From Francisella persica ATCC VR-331 (GTDB lineage Bacteria; Pseudomonadota; Gammaproteobacteria; Francisellales; Francisellaceae), in NCBI RefSeq assembly GCF_001653955.1, contig NZ_CP013022.1, forward strand, positions 806,001 through 870,000: DNA of 64,000 bases. The letters are read 5' to 3'. Shown here piece after piece: positions 7,290 to 16,917 of the stretch (positions within the stretch are counted from its first letter, which is position 1; each line of letters opens with the position of its first letter). The notes under the pieces were generated by a model. It was given only the letters and a program-made list of their open reading frames with translations, did no database searches and was not told the origin of the DNA. Both the position numbers and the translations under genes were made by a program.

Positions 7290-8777
7290 ATGAAAGTAAA
7301 GAAATCTAAAGCTTTACTTATTGTTTATGATTATGGTGAATCTGGAGATTTTTTTTTAGAATGTTTAACCGAAGAGTTTGCACGAAAAAAAAACTTAGAT
7401 CTTCAGGCAATTTCGTTTGAAAAGCTTTTTGAGAGTGTAAAGTCAAATAAGATTAATAAGTATTTTTATGGTTTTATCTCAGTATTAAGGTTACTGCTAA
7501 CTCTATTGGTTAAAGGTAGGCGGTCAAAACTACTATATAAAATGAGAAATTTGAAATACAAAAAAATAGATGTTGGGGTTTTTATTTTTTCTAGCTACTT
7601 GAGGTCTTCAAATTCTGATGGCTTTATGAAAATGTCGCCTGGCTTTATGAAATTTTACTTCGTGGCATTTCTTTCGTTGTTATATAAGTTTAGAGCACTT
7701 GATAAAATTATAAAGAAAGCCGAGTATGATGAGATCTACTTTTATAATAGTGAGATTGTTTACCATTATGGTGCTATAAGAGATTTTCTTGTTAGTAGAG
7801 GTATTAAAGAGTTAAAATTTGATAAATGCAATCAAAAGTATATTTTATCTTTGAGTAAAAGCTATAGCTCTTTTGATGAAAAGGTAAAAATGTTATGTTT
7901 GTCTGATAAGCAAGTGATGGAAGGGCTTAATCATTTGAAATCACTTGTTTATAGAGAAAAAACGTATTTTTATATGAAAGATGTAGATATTAGCATATCT
8001 ACCGAATTTGATTATTCTGGAATAAGTTTGAGTAAAAATGTTGCAGTAATTTGCATGCATGCTGTTTCAGATGATCAATATGTTTATGGTCCAGATGGCT
8101 TCCTAGATTTGCATGATTGGTTAATGTCTTCGATTCAGGTTTTAAGAAAAAACGGTTATACGGTTTTGATAAAACCACACCCTGCATATTTTCCAAGAAA
8201 TGTTAAGCAGTTTTATATTGCTGATCACAGATATTTGGTTCACCTAATGGCAATTTTTAATACATATATCTCTTTTGATTCAAAAAATATTTTTAGTACA
8301 AGTATTGAAGGTGTTTTTTTCTTGCCTGCAAATCTTTCCTTAATTGAGATGCAGGAAAATTTAGGTGACTTCTTGGTGTTGACTCATCATGGTAGTATTG
8401 CTGTTGAAGCTGCTTATTTAGGATTGTGGGTATTAGTTAGTACTTCATCACCTTATTCAAAATATGATTCGTTTGTTTCATTTTATAGTGATAGATATAC
8501 ATTAGAGCAACAATTAATTAAACAAAATAGTGAATCCATAAGAGATTCATCAAGTATTATGAGATCACTTGGTACTTATATGTTTATTAAAGATTTACTT
8601 GGTGAAGGTCGATCTTCTTCATACTATTTTAGAAAAGCGGCTTTTCATGATGTTGATGGACGAAAAGCTAATTTAGATATGATTTCTGAGTGGTTAAAAA
8701 AAATACCTGTTACTGAGAAAAAAATATTGTCGAAGCAAATTAGAGCACTTATCAAAGAAGAAATGGTTGAGGTTTGA
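7290..8777 (+). CDS. Capsule polysaccharide synthesis-like protein (KpsS/GT-B-like)
   Basis: A 495-residue soluble protein. The C-terminal third carries motifs of the capsule-biosynthesis/CDP-glycerol-transferase-like GT-B fold: LIKPHPAYFPRN, then LTHHGSIAVEAAYLGLWVL, where a His and a Glu contact the nucleotide phosphate in relatives. The N-terminal part is not recognised. KpsS-like enzymes start or extend lipid-linked glycans for ABC exporters, which fits wzm/wzt downstream, but a plain glycosyltransferase role is equally possible. It begins after a promoter-like sequence and is followed by a 434-bp gap. Confidence 0.55.
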   Translation: MKVKKSKALLIVYDYGESGDFFLECLTEEFARKKNLDLQAISFEKLFESVKSNKINKYFYGFISVLRLLLTLLVKGRRSKLLYKMRNLKYKKIDVGVFIFSSYLRSSNSDGFMKMSPGFMKFYFVAFLSLLYKFRALDKIIKKAEYDEIYFYNSEIVYHYGAIRDFLVSRGIKELKFDKCNQKYILSLSKSYSSFDEKVKMLCLSDKQVMEGLNHLKSLVYREKTYFYMKDVDISISTEFDYSGISLSKNVAVICMHAVSDDQYVYGPDGFLDLHDWLMSSIQVLRKNGYTVLIKPHPAYFPRNVKQFYIADHRYLVHLMAIFNTYISFDSKNIFSTSIEGVFFLPANLSLIEMQENLGDFLVLTHHGSIAVEAAYLGLWVLVSTSSPYSKYDSFVSFYSDRYTLEQQLIKQNSESIRDSSSIMRSLGTYMFIKDLLGEGRSSSYYFRKAAFHDVDGRKANLDMISEWLKKIPVTEKKILSKQIRALIKEEMVEV

Positions 8778-9211
8778 GAGTTTAGGTTAAAATTTGTTAT
8801 AAAAGCTATCACTGCTATTAATTTTAATATATCTTAACAAAGATAATGTGATTTTATATAGAAAATTATTATCTTTTTATTCTATCTAGATACATATTCT
8901 TTAAAAACTGAGATGAACTTTATTTTACTCATTAAGTACCTAAAATACCAGATATTAGTGCTTTATTTATAGCTTTACGACTATATTATGTTTATTACTA
9001 CTCTTTATTCTAAAATATGATTGATTTAGCCTATAATTAGAGCATTTTTGCCATCATATAAATTTATCTATGGTTTTGAAAGACTAAAAGTTTATTTGTG
9101 TATGGTGTAAAAATATTGATTTAAGGACCTTGCAATATCTAGATATGATATAGAGTTTAATTGTTAATTATGTTATATTTGTTGGCGTGAGATATCGTTT
9201 TACGGGGGTTT
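8778..9211. other. 434-bp gap without a gene
   Basis: Stop-rich on both strands and very AT-rich. No gene remnant is recognised. A strong GGGGG ribosome site for wzm sits at its end (9203-9207). Confidence 0.5.
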
Positions 9212-10024
9212 ATGGTCTACATTAAAGAGTTTTATAGGTTTATAAAACATATAATTAACAGTAGGAAAATGTTATTTGCTTTGGCGTATAATGGTTTTAA
9301 AGAAGAGTTTTTAGGCTCTTATTTGGGTATTATTTGGGCTGTTGCAAGACCTGGGATGTTTATTTTCGTTATTTGGGTGATTTTTACTTTCGGTATTAGG
9401 CATACAGAAAGTACTGTAGGACCTCCGTTTATATTATATCTTTTGTGTGGAATGATTCCTTGGTTTTTTTTCACAGACTCAATAGTAAAAGCTTGTAGTT
9501 GTATAGTTTCTAATGAGTTTTTAGTTAAGAAAGTATCATTTAGTGTTAATATTTTGCCTTTAGTCAGTATACTTTCATGTCTAATTGTCCATTTAATATT
9601 GATTCTGTTTTTGATAATAGTAGTAGTATCTAATGGTTTTTATCCTAGTATTTATTGGCTACAATTACCTTACTACATATTTTGTAGTATTATTTTACTT
9701 CTTGGTTTAGGGTGGCTCACATCTGCTATACGGGTATTTATTAAAGATGTTAGTGAAGTGGTTGGACTAGTGGTTCAGTTTGGATTTTGGTTTACTCCTA
9801 TATTTTGGTCACCATATATGATTTCAGAAAAGTATAGGTTTTTACTTAATATAAATCCTATGGTATATATAATTGAAGGGTTTCGAGGTACTTTTCTAAA
9901 TAAAGTTTGGTTTTGGCAACACACCTTTAGTACTTTTCTATTTTTTGCTCTGGCCTCGTTAATTTTATTCTTTGGGGCAATAGTTTTTAAGAGATTGTCA
10001 CCACACTTTGGAGATGTGATCTAA
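9212..10024 (+). CDS. wzm: Polysaccharide ABC exporter, permease Wzm
   Basis: The 270-residue protein is an ABC-2 type permease with about six hydrophobic segments. It has the family pattern of an N-terminal cytoplasmic helix, then FKEEFLGSYLGIIWAVARPG near the first membrane span and a FTPIFWSPYM stretch before the last pair of spans. Wzm forms the inner-membrane channel through which a finished lipid-linked polysaccharide passes. Its stop codon overlaps the start of wzt by one base (TAATG), so the two are translationally coupled. This implies ABC-dependent export of this polymer, unlike the Wzx/Wzy system of F. tularensis O-antigen. Confidence 0.9.
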   Translation: MVYIKEFYRFIKHIINSRKMLFALAYNGFKEEFLGSYLGIIWAVARPGMFIFVIWVIFTFGIRHTESTVGPPFILYLLCGMIPWFFFTDSIVKACSCIVSNEFLVKKVSFSVNILPLVSILSCLIVHLILILFLIIVVVSNGFYPSIYWLQLPYYIFCSIILLLGLGWLTSAIRVFIKDVSEVVGLVVQFGFWFTPIFWSPYMISEKYRFLLNINPMVYIIEGFRGTFLNKVWFWQHTFSTFLFFALASLILFFGAIVFKRLSPHFGDVI

Positions 10025-11298
10025 TGAGAAAAAATTTGGCAATTAAGGTAGACAATGTATCAAAATTTTATAAGATCTACAATCGAGCTAGAGATAGGGT
10101 TAAAGAAGCTTTTAATCCTTTAAAGAAAAAGTATTATAATGAGCATTATGTTCTAGAAAACTTAAATTTAGAAATTGAAAAAGGTGATGTTTTAGGTATA
10201 TTTGGTCTTAATGGTGCTGGTAAATCAACCCTTTTAAAGATAATTGCTGGAGTTGTTACTCCTTCAAAAGGTAGAGTTACTGTTAGTGGTAGTATTAATG
10301 CTATGCTTGAGGTAACTGGATCTTTGAATCCTGAGTTAACAGGGACTCAGAACATAAACTTTAATTTGGATTTAAATAGAATTAAGGGAGAAGATAGGGC
10401 AAGTATAACTAAAGATATAGTAGATTTTGCAGAAATTGGCTCCTATATTGAGCAGCCTGTCAAGAGCTATAGTAGTGGTATGAAAGCAAGGTTGGGTTTT
10501 GGTATTGCAACATCTATAGAGCCAGATATTCTTATTGTCGATGAGGTTTTAGCTGTTGGTGATGCAGTATTTCAGCAAAAGTGCTTTCTTAGAATTAGGA
10601 AGCTATTAGAAAAAAATAAGACGGTTGTTTTTGTGTCGCATAGTGTTGAACTTATGGTAGAGTTTTGTAATAGAGCAATTTTTTTGTATGATAGGAATAT
10701 AGTTTTTGATGGGCCCGCTGTAGATGTGGCTAATTATTATAGAAGAGTTTTACTCAGTGAAGATAAGCATAAAGAAATTTTGTCTATCCAAAATAAATTG
10801 AATATAGGCTTGGAAGCACAAAAAAATATTTTTACGAAAAGAGTCATAGGAGATATTCCAGACAATTTTGTAGGTTATAAAGATGCTAATATTGTAATTC
10901 ATAATGTTATGATATGTGACGCTCATGGTAATGAAAAAAGTTATCTTAGTTCATTTCAAGAATATTTCTTTAAATTTGCAATAGATTTTAAACAAGATTT
11001 TAATAATGTTGAAATATTTTGTATCATGATGGATGTTACAGGTAAAAAATTGCCATGGGTAAGTCATGGTGATTGTAATGTTATACCTAGCGTTAGAGCA
11101 GGCGATAAATATATAATAAAGAATAGCTTTAAGTGTAATGTTTATAACGGATTTTATACTTTGAGCATAGTAATAAAAAGTATTGATTTAGAAAATAATC
11201 ATATAGTTTTAGTTGATACTTCTGATAAATATAAGTATAAATTTGAGGTGGCTAATATAGTCAAACCAGAGTCACGTTTGAGCTTTCAGAAAATATAA
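10024..11298 (+). CDS. wzt: Polysaccharide ABC exporter, ATPase Wzt with C-terminal domain
   Basis: Residues 1 to about 240 are an ABC ATPase with Walker A GLNGAGKS (61-68), signature YSSGMKAR from 149 and Walker B ending at D173-E174. The usual LSGGQ is replaced by SSGM, as in Wzt/TagH exporters. Residues from about 270 to 424 form an extra domain, which in Wzt proteins binds the modified non-reducing end of the glycan and so couples export to chain termination. A methyl or phosphate cap would be the usual recognition mark, and both a methyltransferase and a LicD gene are in this locus. It pairs with the overlapping wzm. Confidence 0.9.
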   Translation: MRKNLAIKVDNVSKFYKIYNRARDRVKEAFNPLKKKYYNEHYVLENLNLEIEKGDVLGIFGLNGAGKSTLLKIIAGVVTPSKGRVTVSGSINAMLEVTGSLNPELTGTQNINFNLDLNRIKGEDRASITKDIVDFAEIGSYIEQPVKSYSSGMKARLGFGIATSIEPDILIVDEVLAVGDAVFQQKCFLRIRKLLEKNKTVVFVSHSVELMVEFCNRAIFLYDRNIVFDGPAVDVANYYRRVLLSEDKHKEILSIQNKLNIGLEAQKNIFTKRVIGDIPDNFVGYKDANIVIHNVMICDAHGNEKSYLSSFQEYFFKFAIDFKQDFNNVEIFCIMMDVTGKKLPWVSHGDCNVIPSVRAGDKYIIKNSFKCNVYNGFYTLSIVIKSIDLENNHIVLVDTSDKYKYKFEVANIVKPESRLSFQKI

Positions 11299-11317
11299 AG
11301 TTTACTATCGAGTTGTA

Positions 11318-12151
11318 ATGTTGAAGAAGAAAATATCAATAATTACTATAGTATGTGAAGATAGTCTTAATATTGATAAGACCTTAAAGAGTGTTTTTTC
11401 TCAGAAATTATTTCATGAGATTGAATATATAGTTGTAGATATTAGTATGGCTAAGTCTGCTTTAAATATTCTTAACAATGATATTGATAAAATTGATAGT
11501 CTTTTGCTTTTAGAAAATGCAAATAAGGTAGATGCTATAAAAAAAGCTATTGAAATTGCTAGTGGAGAATGGTTGAATGTCCATTTTTCTGGAGATATTT
11601 TTGTTGGAAGCAACTTAGTAGAGAATATTTTATCTAATATATCAAGTTTGCAAAATATAAGTATTATTTCTAATTTACCTTTTGAAAGTAATAAAGAGAA
11701 AATAAGTATTCTTGGGCTGGAGGAGCTTCAAGTACAGTTAACTTTTTTTCGAAAAACGATAGTGGAAAGATATGGTTTGAATTATTTGTATTCTGAACAA
11801 GCTATTTATGACCTAATAATTAAGTGTTATAAGGAGAACTCTAATATATTTAAGATATATAACGAAACTATAGGTGATGACTTAGAAAAGAGTACTTTTC
11901 GATCAGAGATTGAAAGATTACATATCTTGTTAAGAAGTTTTGGTGAGAGTTTTTTATGTGATAGTCTCAGATTTGGATGGATATACCAAGAAGGTTTAAA
12001 AAATCAAAAAGCTAAAATAAAAGTTAAATCACAACTTCTAGAGTTAAGGAAGAGAGAATTAGAAGAAATACGTAGTACTAATGTATATAAGTTAGGTTTA
12101 TTTTTTGAGAGATTTTTTTTAAAAAAAAAAGAAAAAAAGTATAGATTTTAA
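11318..12151 (+). CDS. GT2-like glycosyltransferase with degenerate active site
   Basis: 277 residues. The opening ISIITIVCEDSLNIDKTLKSV and the later ASGEWLNVHFSGDIF align with the GT2 paralogues downstream, but the usual DGxSxDGT and NAGD/NSDD metal motifs are changed (YIVVDISMAKSA; HFSGDI). It may have lost catalysis or act as a partner subunit. The 3' end runs through long T and A tracts (about 12109-12138). The stop overlaps the start of the next gene by one base. Confidence 0.6.
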   Translation: MLKKKISIITIVCEDSLNIDKTLKSVFSQKLFHEIEYIVVDISMAKSALNILNNDIDKIDSLLLLENANKVDAIKKAIEIASGEWLNVHFSGDIFVGSNLVENILSNISSLQNISIISNLPFESNKEKISILGLEELQVQLTFFRKTIVERYGLNYLYSEQAIYDLIIKCYKENSNIFKIYNETIGDDLEKSTFRSEIERLHILLRSFGESFLCDSLRFGWIYQEGLKNQKAKIKVKSQLLELRKRELEEIRSTNVYKLGLFFERFFLKKKEKKYRF

Positions 12152-13020
12152 TGAAGAAATTAATAAGTGTTGTAACAGTCGTATATAATTCTGAGAATTT
12201 AATAGAAAGAACTATAAAAAGTGTAATTGGACAGTCTTCCTTATCTAATATCGAGTTTATAATAATTGATGGTAATTCTTCTGATAGGACCTTAGATATT
12301 ATAGATAAGTATAAAAACAAAATAGATATTGTTGTTTCAGAGCCTGATAATGGTATATATGATGCCATGAACAAAGCTATAAGGCTTGCTTCGGGAGTTT
12401 GGATAAATTTTATGAATGCAGGAGATACTTTCTTTAGTAATAAAACAGTAGAGTTAGTAATAAAAAAAGTGAATTTAGATATCGATATTTTTTATGGTTC
12501 AAGGTATATTGTTGATGAAGAAATAGGTGATAGTAAAGTTGAATTAGCTGATAAAATAGAAACAATTAGTAAAAAGATGCCATTTGGACATCAAGCAGCA
12601 TTTGCAAAAACAGAATTGTTAAGAATGTATAAGTTCAATACTTTTTATAGGCTTTCTGCTGACTACGATTTTTTTATAAAATGTTATGAAAAAAAACACA
12701 AATTTTTAAAGTTAGATTTGCCTGTATGTTATTTCTATGAAGGAGGATTAACAACTACTAAACAGATATTCTCCTTTGTAGAAACTCTTAAGGTATTGCT
12801 TGATTATTTTGATGAGAATCTTGTTAAGAATAATGTTGCATATACTGATTTACTAAATTCAGGAAGTGTTCAAAATAGGAATCAAATAAAGTTACTAGAA
12901 TATGAAATTCATAAGAGAGATAAGCAAATAACATCTTTTTATAGTGATTTCCCATACAGGGTTGCTAGATTTTTAACATATCCTATAAATAAGTATAGAT
13001 TAATAAAGAGAAAAAAATGA
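12151..13020 (+). CDS. Glycosyltransferase family 2 (WcaA-like)
   Basis: 289 residues with a complete GT-A core: ISVVTVVYNSENLIERTI, FIIIDGNSSDRTLDII, SEPDNGIYDAMNKAI and NFMNAGDTF. The DNGIYDAMNKG block marks a subfamily common in O-antigen clusters. The stop codon overlaps the next start by four bases (ATGA), so translation is coupled. Donor sugar unknown. Confidence 0.85.
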   Translation: MKKLISVVTVVYNSENLIERTIKSVIGQSSLSNIEFIIIDGNSSDRTLDIIDKYKNKIDIVVSEPDNGIYDAMNKAIRLASGVWINFMNAGDTFFSNKTVELVIKKVNLDIDIFYGSRYIVDEEIGDSKVELADKIETISKKMPFGHQAAFAKTELLRMYKFNTFYRLSADYDFFIKCYEKKHKFLKLDLPVCYFYEGGLTTTKQIFSFVETLKVLLDYFDENLVKNNVAYTDLLNSGSVQNRNQIKLLEYEIHKRDKQITSFYSDFPYRVARFLTYPINKYRLIKRKK

Positions 13021-13901
13021 AATTTTCTATAGTGACAGTATCATATAATTCCGAGAAATATATTGAAGAAACTATTTTAAGCGTAATCTCTCAGAGGGGC
13101 GATTTTGATATTGAGTATATTCTTGTTGATGGTAAGTCAAAAGATAGTACTTGTGATATTATCCAAAAGTATGTTGATAGGCATGAGAAAGGTGAGCTTG
13201 ACATATATTGTAATAATTTAGATATCAAGTTTATATGTGAGCCTGATCATGGTATGTATGATGCTTTATCAAAGGGTCTTTCTCTAGTTACAGGTGATAT
13301 TGTTGCATATATAAATTCAGATGATTTTTATTTACCAAATGCTTTTAAGGCAATAGTAGCTGAAATGAAGAAGTATGGTGATAAAGCTCAGTGGATAAAT
13401 GCTAAAAATACTTGGTATAATAAAGATGGTGTTATTGAAAATTGTATGTTGCCTTTGGTGCCTTCAAGAAAAAGAATTTTGAAAGGTATTCATGGGACTA
13501 GTTTGCCATCAATACAACAAGAGTCAACTTTTTGGACAAAATCATTACAAGATAAAATGGATATGAGGAAATTTGCTGAGTATAAATTGGCAGGTGACTT
13601 TTTCATGTGGCATGAGTTCGCAAAGCACGCAAATTTACATATATGTAATAGTAATGTTTCAGGTTTTAGACATCATGAAACTAACAAAAGCCACGATCTA
13701 AGTGGCTATATGAATGAATTCTATAATATTGTTGGTGGTAAGCCAAGAAGAAATATTTTTGATTTATGGCATATCTTTATATATAAATTTTATGTTAAAT
13801 ATACATCTGATAACATGATCAGAAGACATAATGAGTATGTAAGGATATTTAGGCATATAGTTTTTAAACTTAGAGAAAAGCTTGGTAAAAAGAATCATTA
13901 A
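13017..13901 (+). CDS. Glycosyltransferase family 2
   Basis: 294 residues. GT2 motifs are FSIVTVSYNSEKYIEETI, YILVDGKSKDSTCDII, EPDHGMYDALSKG and YINSDDFY, so the metal and sugar-nucleotide residues are all in place. It is coupled to the preceding GT2 by a 4-base overlap. The C-terminal 100 residues are basic and aromatic and may dock at the membrane. Donor and linkage are not predictable. Confidence 0.85.
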   Translation: MKFSIVTVSYNSEKYIEETILSVISQRGDFDIEYILVDGKSKDSTCDIIQKYVDRHEKGELDIYCNNLDIKFICEPDHGMYDALSKGLSLVTGDIVAYINSDDFYLPNAFKAIVAEMKKYGDKAQWINAKNTWYNKDGVIENCMLPLVPSRKRILKGIHGTSLPSIQQESTFWTKSLQDKMDMRKFAEYKLAGDFFMWHEFAKHANLHICNSNVSGFRHHETNKSHDLSGYMNEFYNIVGGKPRRNIFDLWHIFIYKFYVKYTSDNMIRRHNEYVRIFRHIVFKLREKLGKKNH

Positions 13902-13918
13902 TATCTTAGGAGTTATTT

Positions 13919-14674
13919 TTGTCAAATTCTCAAACTCAAAATAAAAAAGCTAATTATCCATTAGTAACGATTGTAACTGTTGTATATAATGCCAAAGAAC
14001 TTTTAGAAGAGACTATTCTAAGTATATTAAACCAATCATATCAAAATATTGAATATATTATTATCGATGGTGGTTCTATAGATGGTACTTTAGATGTTAT
14101 CAAAAAATATCAAAATCATATTAGTCAGTATATAAGTGAGTCAGACAAAGGTATTTATGACGCTATGAATAAAGGTATAGCTTTAGCTAAAGGTCAATGG
14201 CTAAACTTTATGAATGCTGGGGATAGCTTTTATTCTAATGATGTTTTACAAGATGTCTTTAGTCAAGAATTCAATCAAAATATAAGTGTCGTTTATGGCA
14301 ATACTTATATTGGACACAAAATCTTAACATATAAGCCTAATTTAGATTTAAAAGATATGGCACAGGGGATGATGTTATGTCATCAGTCAACTTTTTATAA
14401 ATTAAGTAGCTCAATAAAGTACAATCTTAAATATAGAATATGTGGTGATCAAGATTTTACAATGCAATATTTTAAGCTTGGTAGAAAATCTAAATATTTA
14501 GATATTACTATTTCTAAATATGACCTTGATGGTATTTCATATAAAAGCTTAAATAAAATTCTAAAAGAAAAGATTCAAATAAATAAATCTTATGGTCTTT
14601 CATATATCCCCGTAATAAAAAGTTACATCATTTCTATATTAGTTAAGTTAAGAAGATACTTTAAGGGTTACTAA
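13919..14674 (+). CDS. Glycosyltransferase family 2 (TTG start)
   Basis: 251 residues starting at a TTG with TAGGAG seven bases upstream; no upstream ATG fits. Motifs include TIVTVVYNAKELLEETI, YIIIDGGSIDGTLDVI, DKGIYDAMNKGI and FMNAGDSF. It is close in wording to the GT2 proteins at 12151 and 16918, so these probably arose by duplication and then took different linkages. Confidence 0.85.
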   Translation: MSNSQTQNKKANYPLVTIVTVVYNAKELLEETILSILNQSYQNIEYIIIDGGSIDGTLDVIKKYQNHISQYISESDKGIYDAMNKGIALAKGQWLNFMNAGDSFYSNDVLQDVFSQEFNQNISVVYGNTYIGHKILTYKPNLDLKDMAQGMMLCHQSTFYKLSSSIKYNLKYRICGDQDFTMQYFKLGRKSKYLDITISKYDLDGISYKSLNKILKEKIQINKSYGLSYIPVIKSYIISILVKLRRYFKGY

Positions 14675-14739
14675 AGGCTTGTATTGCTATATTATATTAT
14701 TTATAAGTCTAAGTTTGATAAAAGGCAGCATAGAATATT

Positions 14740-15765
14740 ATGTATGATTATGTCATAGTTACTCACATTCCAGCTTTTTATAAAGTTAACTTGTATAATC
14801 AATTGGCAAAGAAACTAAATATCTTTATTATTTTTTTAGCTGCAAATACTAATGAAAAAAGGGCCAATGATTTTGTTGGTTTAGATAATGCCTGTTTTGA
14901 GTATAAAGTTCTGTACTCTGGTAACCTACAGGAGAGAAGTTCTTCAGCAAATATCAGATGTTTAAAGAATATTTTTAAAAGCCTAAAATATAAAAAAGTA
15001 TTAATAAGTGGCTGGGATTTACGTGAATTTTGGTATCTTATTTTTGCGAATCGCAAGAGTAAAAATTGTTTGGCTCTTGAGTCAACTATTAATGAAAGTA
15101 AGACAACAGGTCTGCAAGGTATAATAAAAAAAATATTTTTATCAAGAATCTCCACAGTTTTTGCTTCAGGAACACTTCATCGACAATTGCTAATGAAGCT
15201 TGGATATAGCGGAGATATCAAAATTACTAAAGGAGTTGGTATTATTAATAAGCCGAGTTTTAATAAAGAGGCTAAAGTGTATAATAAAAAAATTCTTTAT
15301 GTGGGAAGATTGTCTGTAATTAAAAACTTAGAAAGATTAGTCCAAGTATTTAATCGTTTAGAAGACCTTAGCCTAACTATAATTGGTGTAGGTGAGCAAA
15401 AAGAATATTTACAAAAAATTTCTAATAAGAATATTATAATCAAGCCTGCTATTGAGAATAAAAAACTTAAAGAAGAATTTATTAGTCACGATGTTTTTAT
15501 TTTGCCTAGTCTAGTCGAGCCATGGGGATTAGTAGTTGAAGAAGCACTTTATTTTGGTTTACCTGTGATCATAAGTCAAAATTGTGGTGCTAGAGATATT
15601 ATTAATAATGGTATAAATGGATATTGGATAGACCCAGAGAATGTGGACGAGTTAACTTCAGTAATACAAAAAATTGATTCAAATAAATATTATGAGCTTA
15701 TTTCGGGAGTTGAAAAGTTCTCTATAAATGCAAAAGATGTTCAGCAAATTGAGGCTTATTTATGA
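14740..15765 (+). CDS. Glycosyltransferase group 1 (GT4, GT-B fold)
   Basis: 341 residues. The C-terminal domain has ILYVGRLSVIKNLERLVQVF, then FILPSLVEPWGLVVEEALYFGLPVI, the E-x7-E retaining GT4 motif, and GCxAxDIINNG-like wording. The N-terminal half is diverged. It probably transfers a hexose or deoxyhexose with retention. It overlaps the next gene by four bases (ATGA at 15762). Confidence 0.85.
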   Translation: MYDYVIVTHIPAFYKVNLYNQLAKKLNIFIIFLAANTNEKRANDFVGLDNACFEYKVLYSGNLQERSSSANIRCLKNIFKSLKYKKVLISGWDLREFWYLIFANRKSKNCLALESTINESKTTGLQGIIKKIFLSRISTVFASGTLHRQLLMKLGYSGDIKITKGVGIINKPSFNKEAKVYNKKILYVGRLSVIKNLERLVQVFNRLEDLSLTIIGVGEQKEYLQKISNKNIIIKPAIENKKLKEEFISHDVFILPSLVEPWGLVVEEALYFGLPVIISQNCGARDIINNGINGYWIDPENVDELTSVIQKIDSNKYYELISGVEKFSINAKDVQQIEAYL

Positions 15766-16916
15766 AAATTTTGATTGTTCATAATAGATATCAATCGAAT
15801 AATATTGGCGGTGAAGATATAGTCTATGAAAATGAGTTAAAGTCTCTACAAAATCTTCGTGGCAAAGATAATGTTTTAGCTTATGAAGCTTCTAATGATA
15901 ATATTAGCAAGTTTAGTCTATTATTGTGGATATGGTTTTCGTGTAAGCATTATAAGAATATTAAAAAAATAGTCAAAGATAATAGTATTGATATAGTTCA
16001 CGTACATAATTTTTTCCCCTTGTTGACACCAAGTATTTTTAAGGCTGCAAAGATAGCCGGAGCTAAAGTGGTGCATACACTCCATAACTATAGATTATGG
16101 TGTATATCTGGGATATTTTATAGAGATAGTTATGGCATATGTGAGTTATGTACTAAAAATAAATTGCCTTTTTTCGGTATAAAAAATAAATGCTATAGAA
16201 AGTCTACGTTACAAAGCTTTGTAGCTCAGTTGGCATTTAGTTTTTATAAGTTTTTGAAAATGTTTAAAAATATTGATTACTTTTTTGTATTGACTGATTT
16301 TCAAAATCAAAAAGTTAAAGAACTTGGAATTCCGGCTGAAAAAATTATTTTAAAACCTAATAGTATGCCTTTGATTACTCAACAGCATATTTCAAGAGAA
16401 AAGCAAAATTATATTTATGTTGGTAGACTTGAAGAGTCTAAGGGTATATTTGAGCTTTTAGATACTTGGAGTTCTTTAGATGATAAGTTTGTACTAATAG
16501 TCGTAGGTGATAGTCTTGATAGTGATAAGATAATTAGTAAATACTCATCAAAAAATATCATTTTTAAGGGAAAGTGTTCGAGAGAAGAGACTTTATTACT
16601 TATATTCCAATCAAAATATTTGATCCAACCAGCTCTGTTATATGAAACATTTGGTTTAACAATAATAGAGGCTATGAGTTTAGGTGTTCCTGTTATTGGT
16701 TTTGATATAGGCACACGCAAAGATTTCATCAAAAATGAACAAAATGGTTTTTTAACTACTAAACAAGATTTACAAAAAACTATAGAAAAATCATATTATT
16801 ATAGTAATTATAAGCAGATGAGTGAAAATGCAAAAAATACTGCAAAGCAATATCAGAATGATTATATAATAGCTAAGCAGTTAGAGATTTATAAAAAGAT
16901 TTTAGAAGGCTTATAG
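15762..16916 (+). CDS. Glycosyltransferase group 1 (GT4)
   Basis: 384 residues. The start MKILIVHNRYQSNNIGGED and VHVHNFFPLLTPSIF are typical of GT4 N-domains. The C-domain has YIYVGRLEESKGIFELL and LLYETFGLTIIEAMSLGVPVI with the E-x7-E catalytic pattern. An extra Cys-containing segment (CISG...CELC...C near 120-150) resembles a small metal site seen in some GT4 members. Coupled to the previous gene. Confidence 0.85.
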   Translation: MKILIVHNRYQSNNIGGEDIVYENELKSLQNLRGKDNVLAYEASNDNISKFSLLLWIWFSCKHYKNIKKIVKDNSIDIVHVHNFFPLLTPSIFKAAKIAGAKVVHTLHNYRLWCISGIFYRDSYGICELCTKNKLPFFGIKNKCYRKSTLQSFVAQLAFSFYKFLKMFKNIDYFFVLTDFQNQKVKELGIPAEKIILKPNSMPLITQQHISREKQNYIYVGRLEESKGIFELLDTWSSLDDKFVLIVVGDSLDSDKIISKYSSKNIIFKGKCSREETLLLIFQSKYLIQPALLYETFGLTIIEAMSLGVPVIGFDIGTRKDFIKNEQNGFLTTKQDLQKTIEKSYYYSNYKQMSENAKNTAKQYQNDYIIAKQLEIYKKILEGL

Positions 16917-16917
16917 T

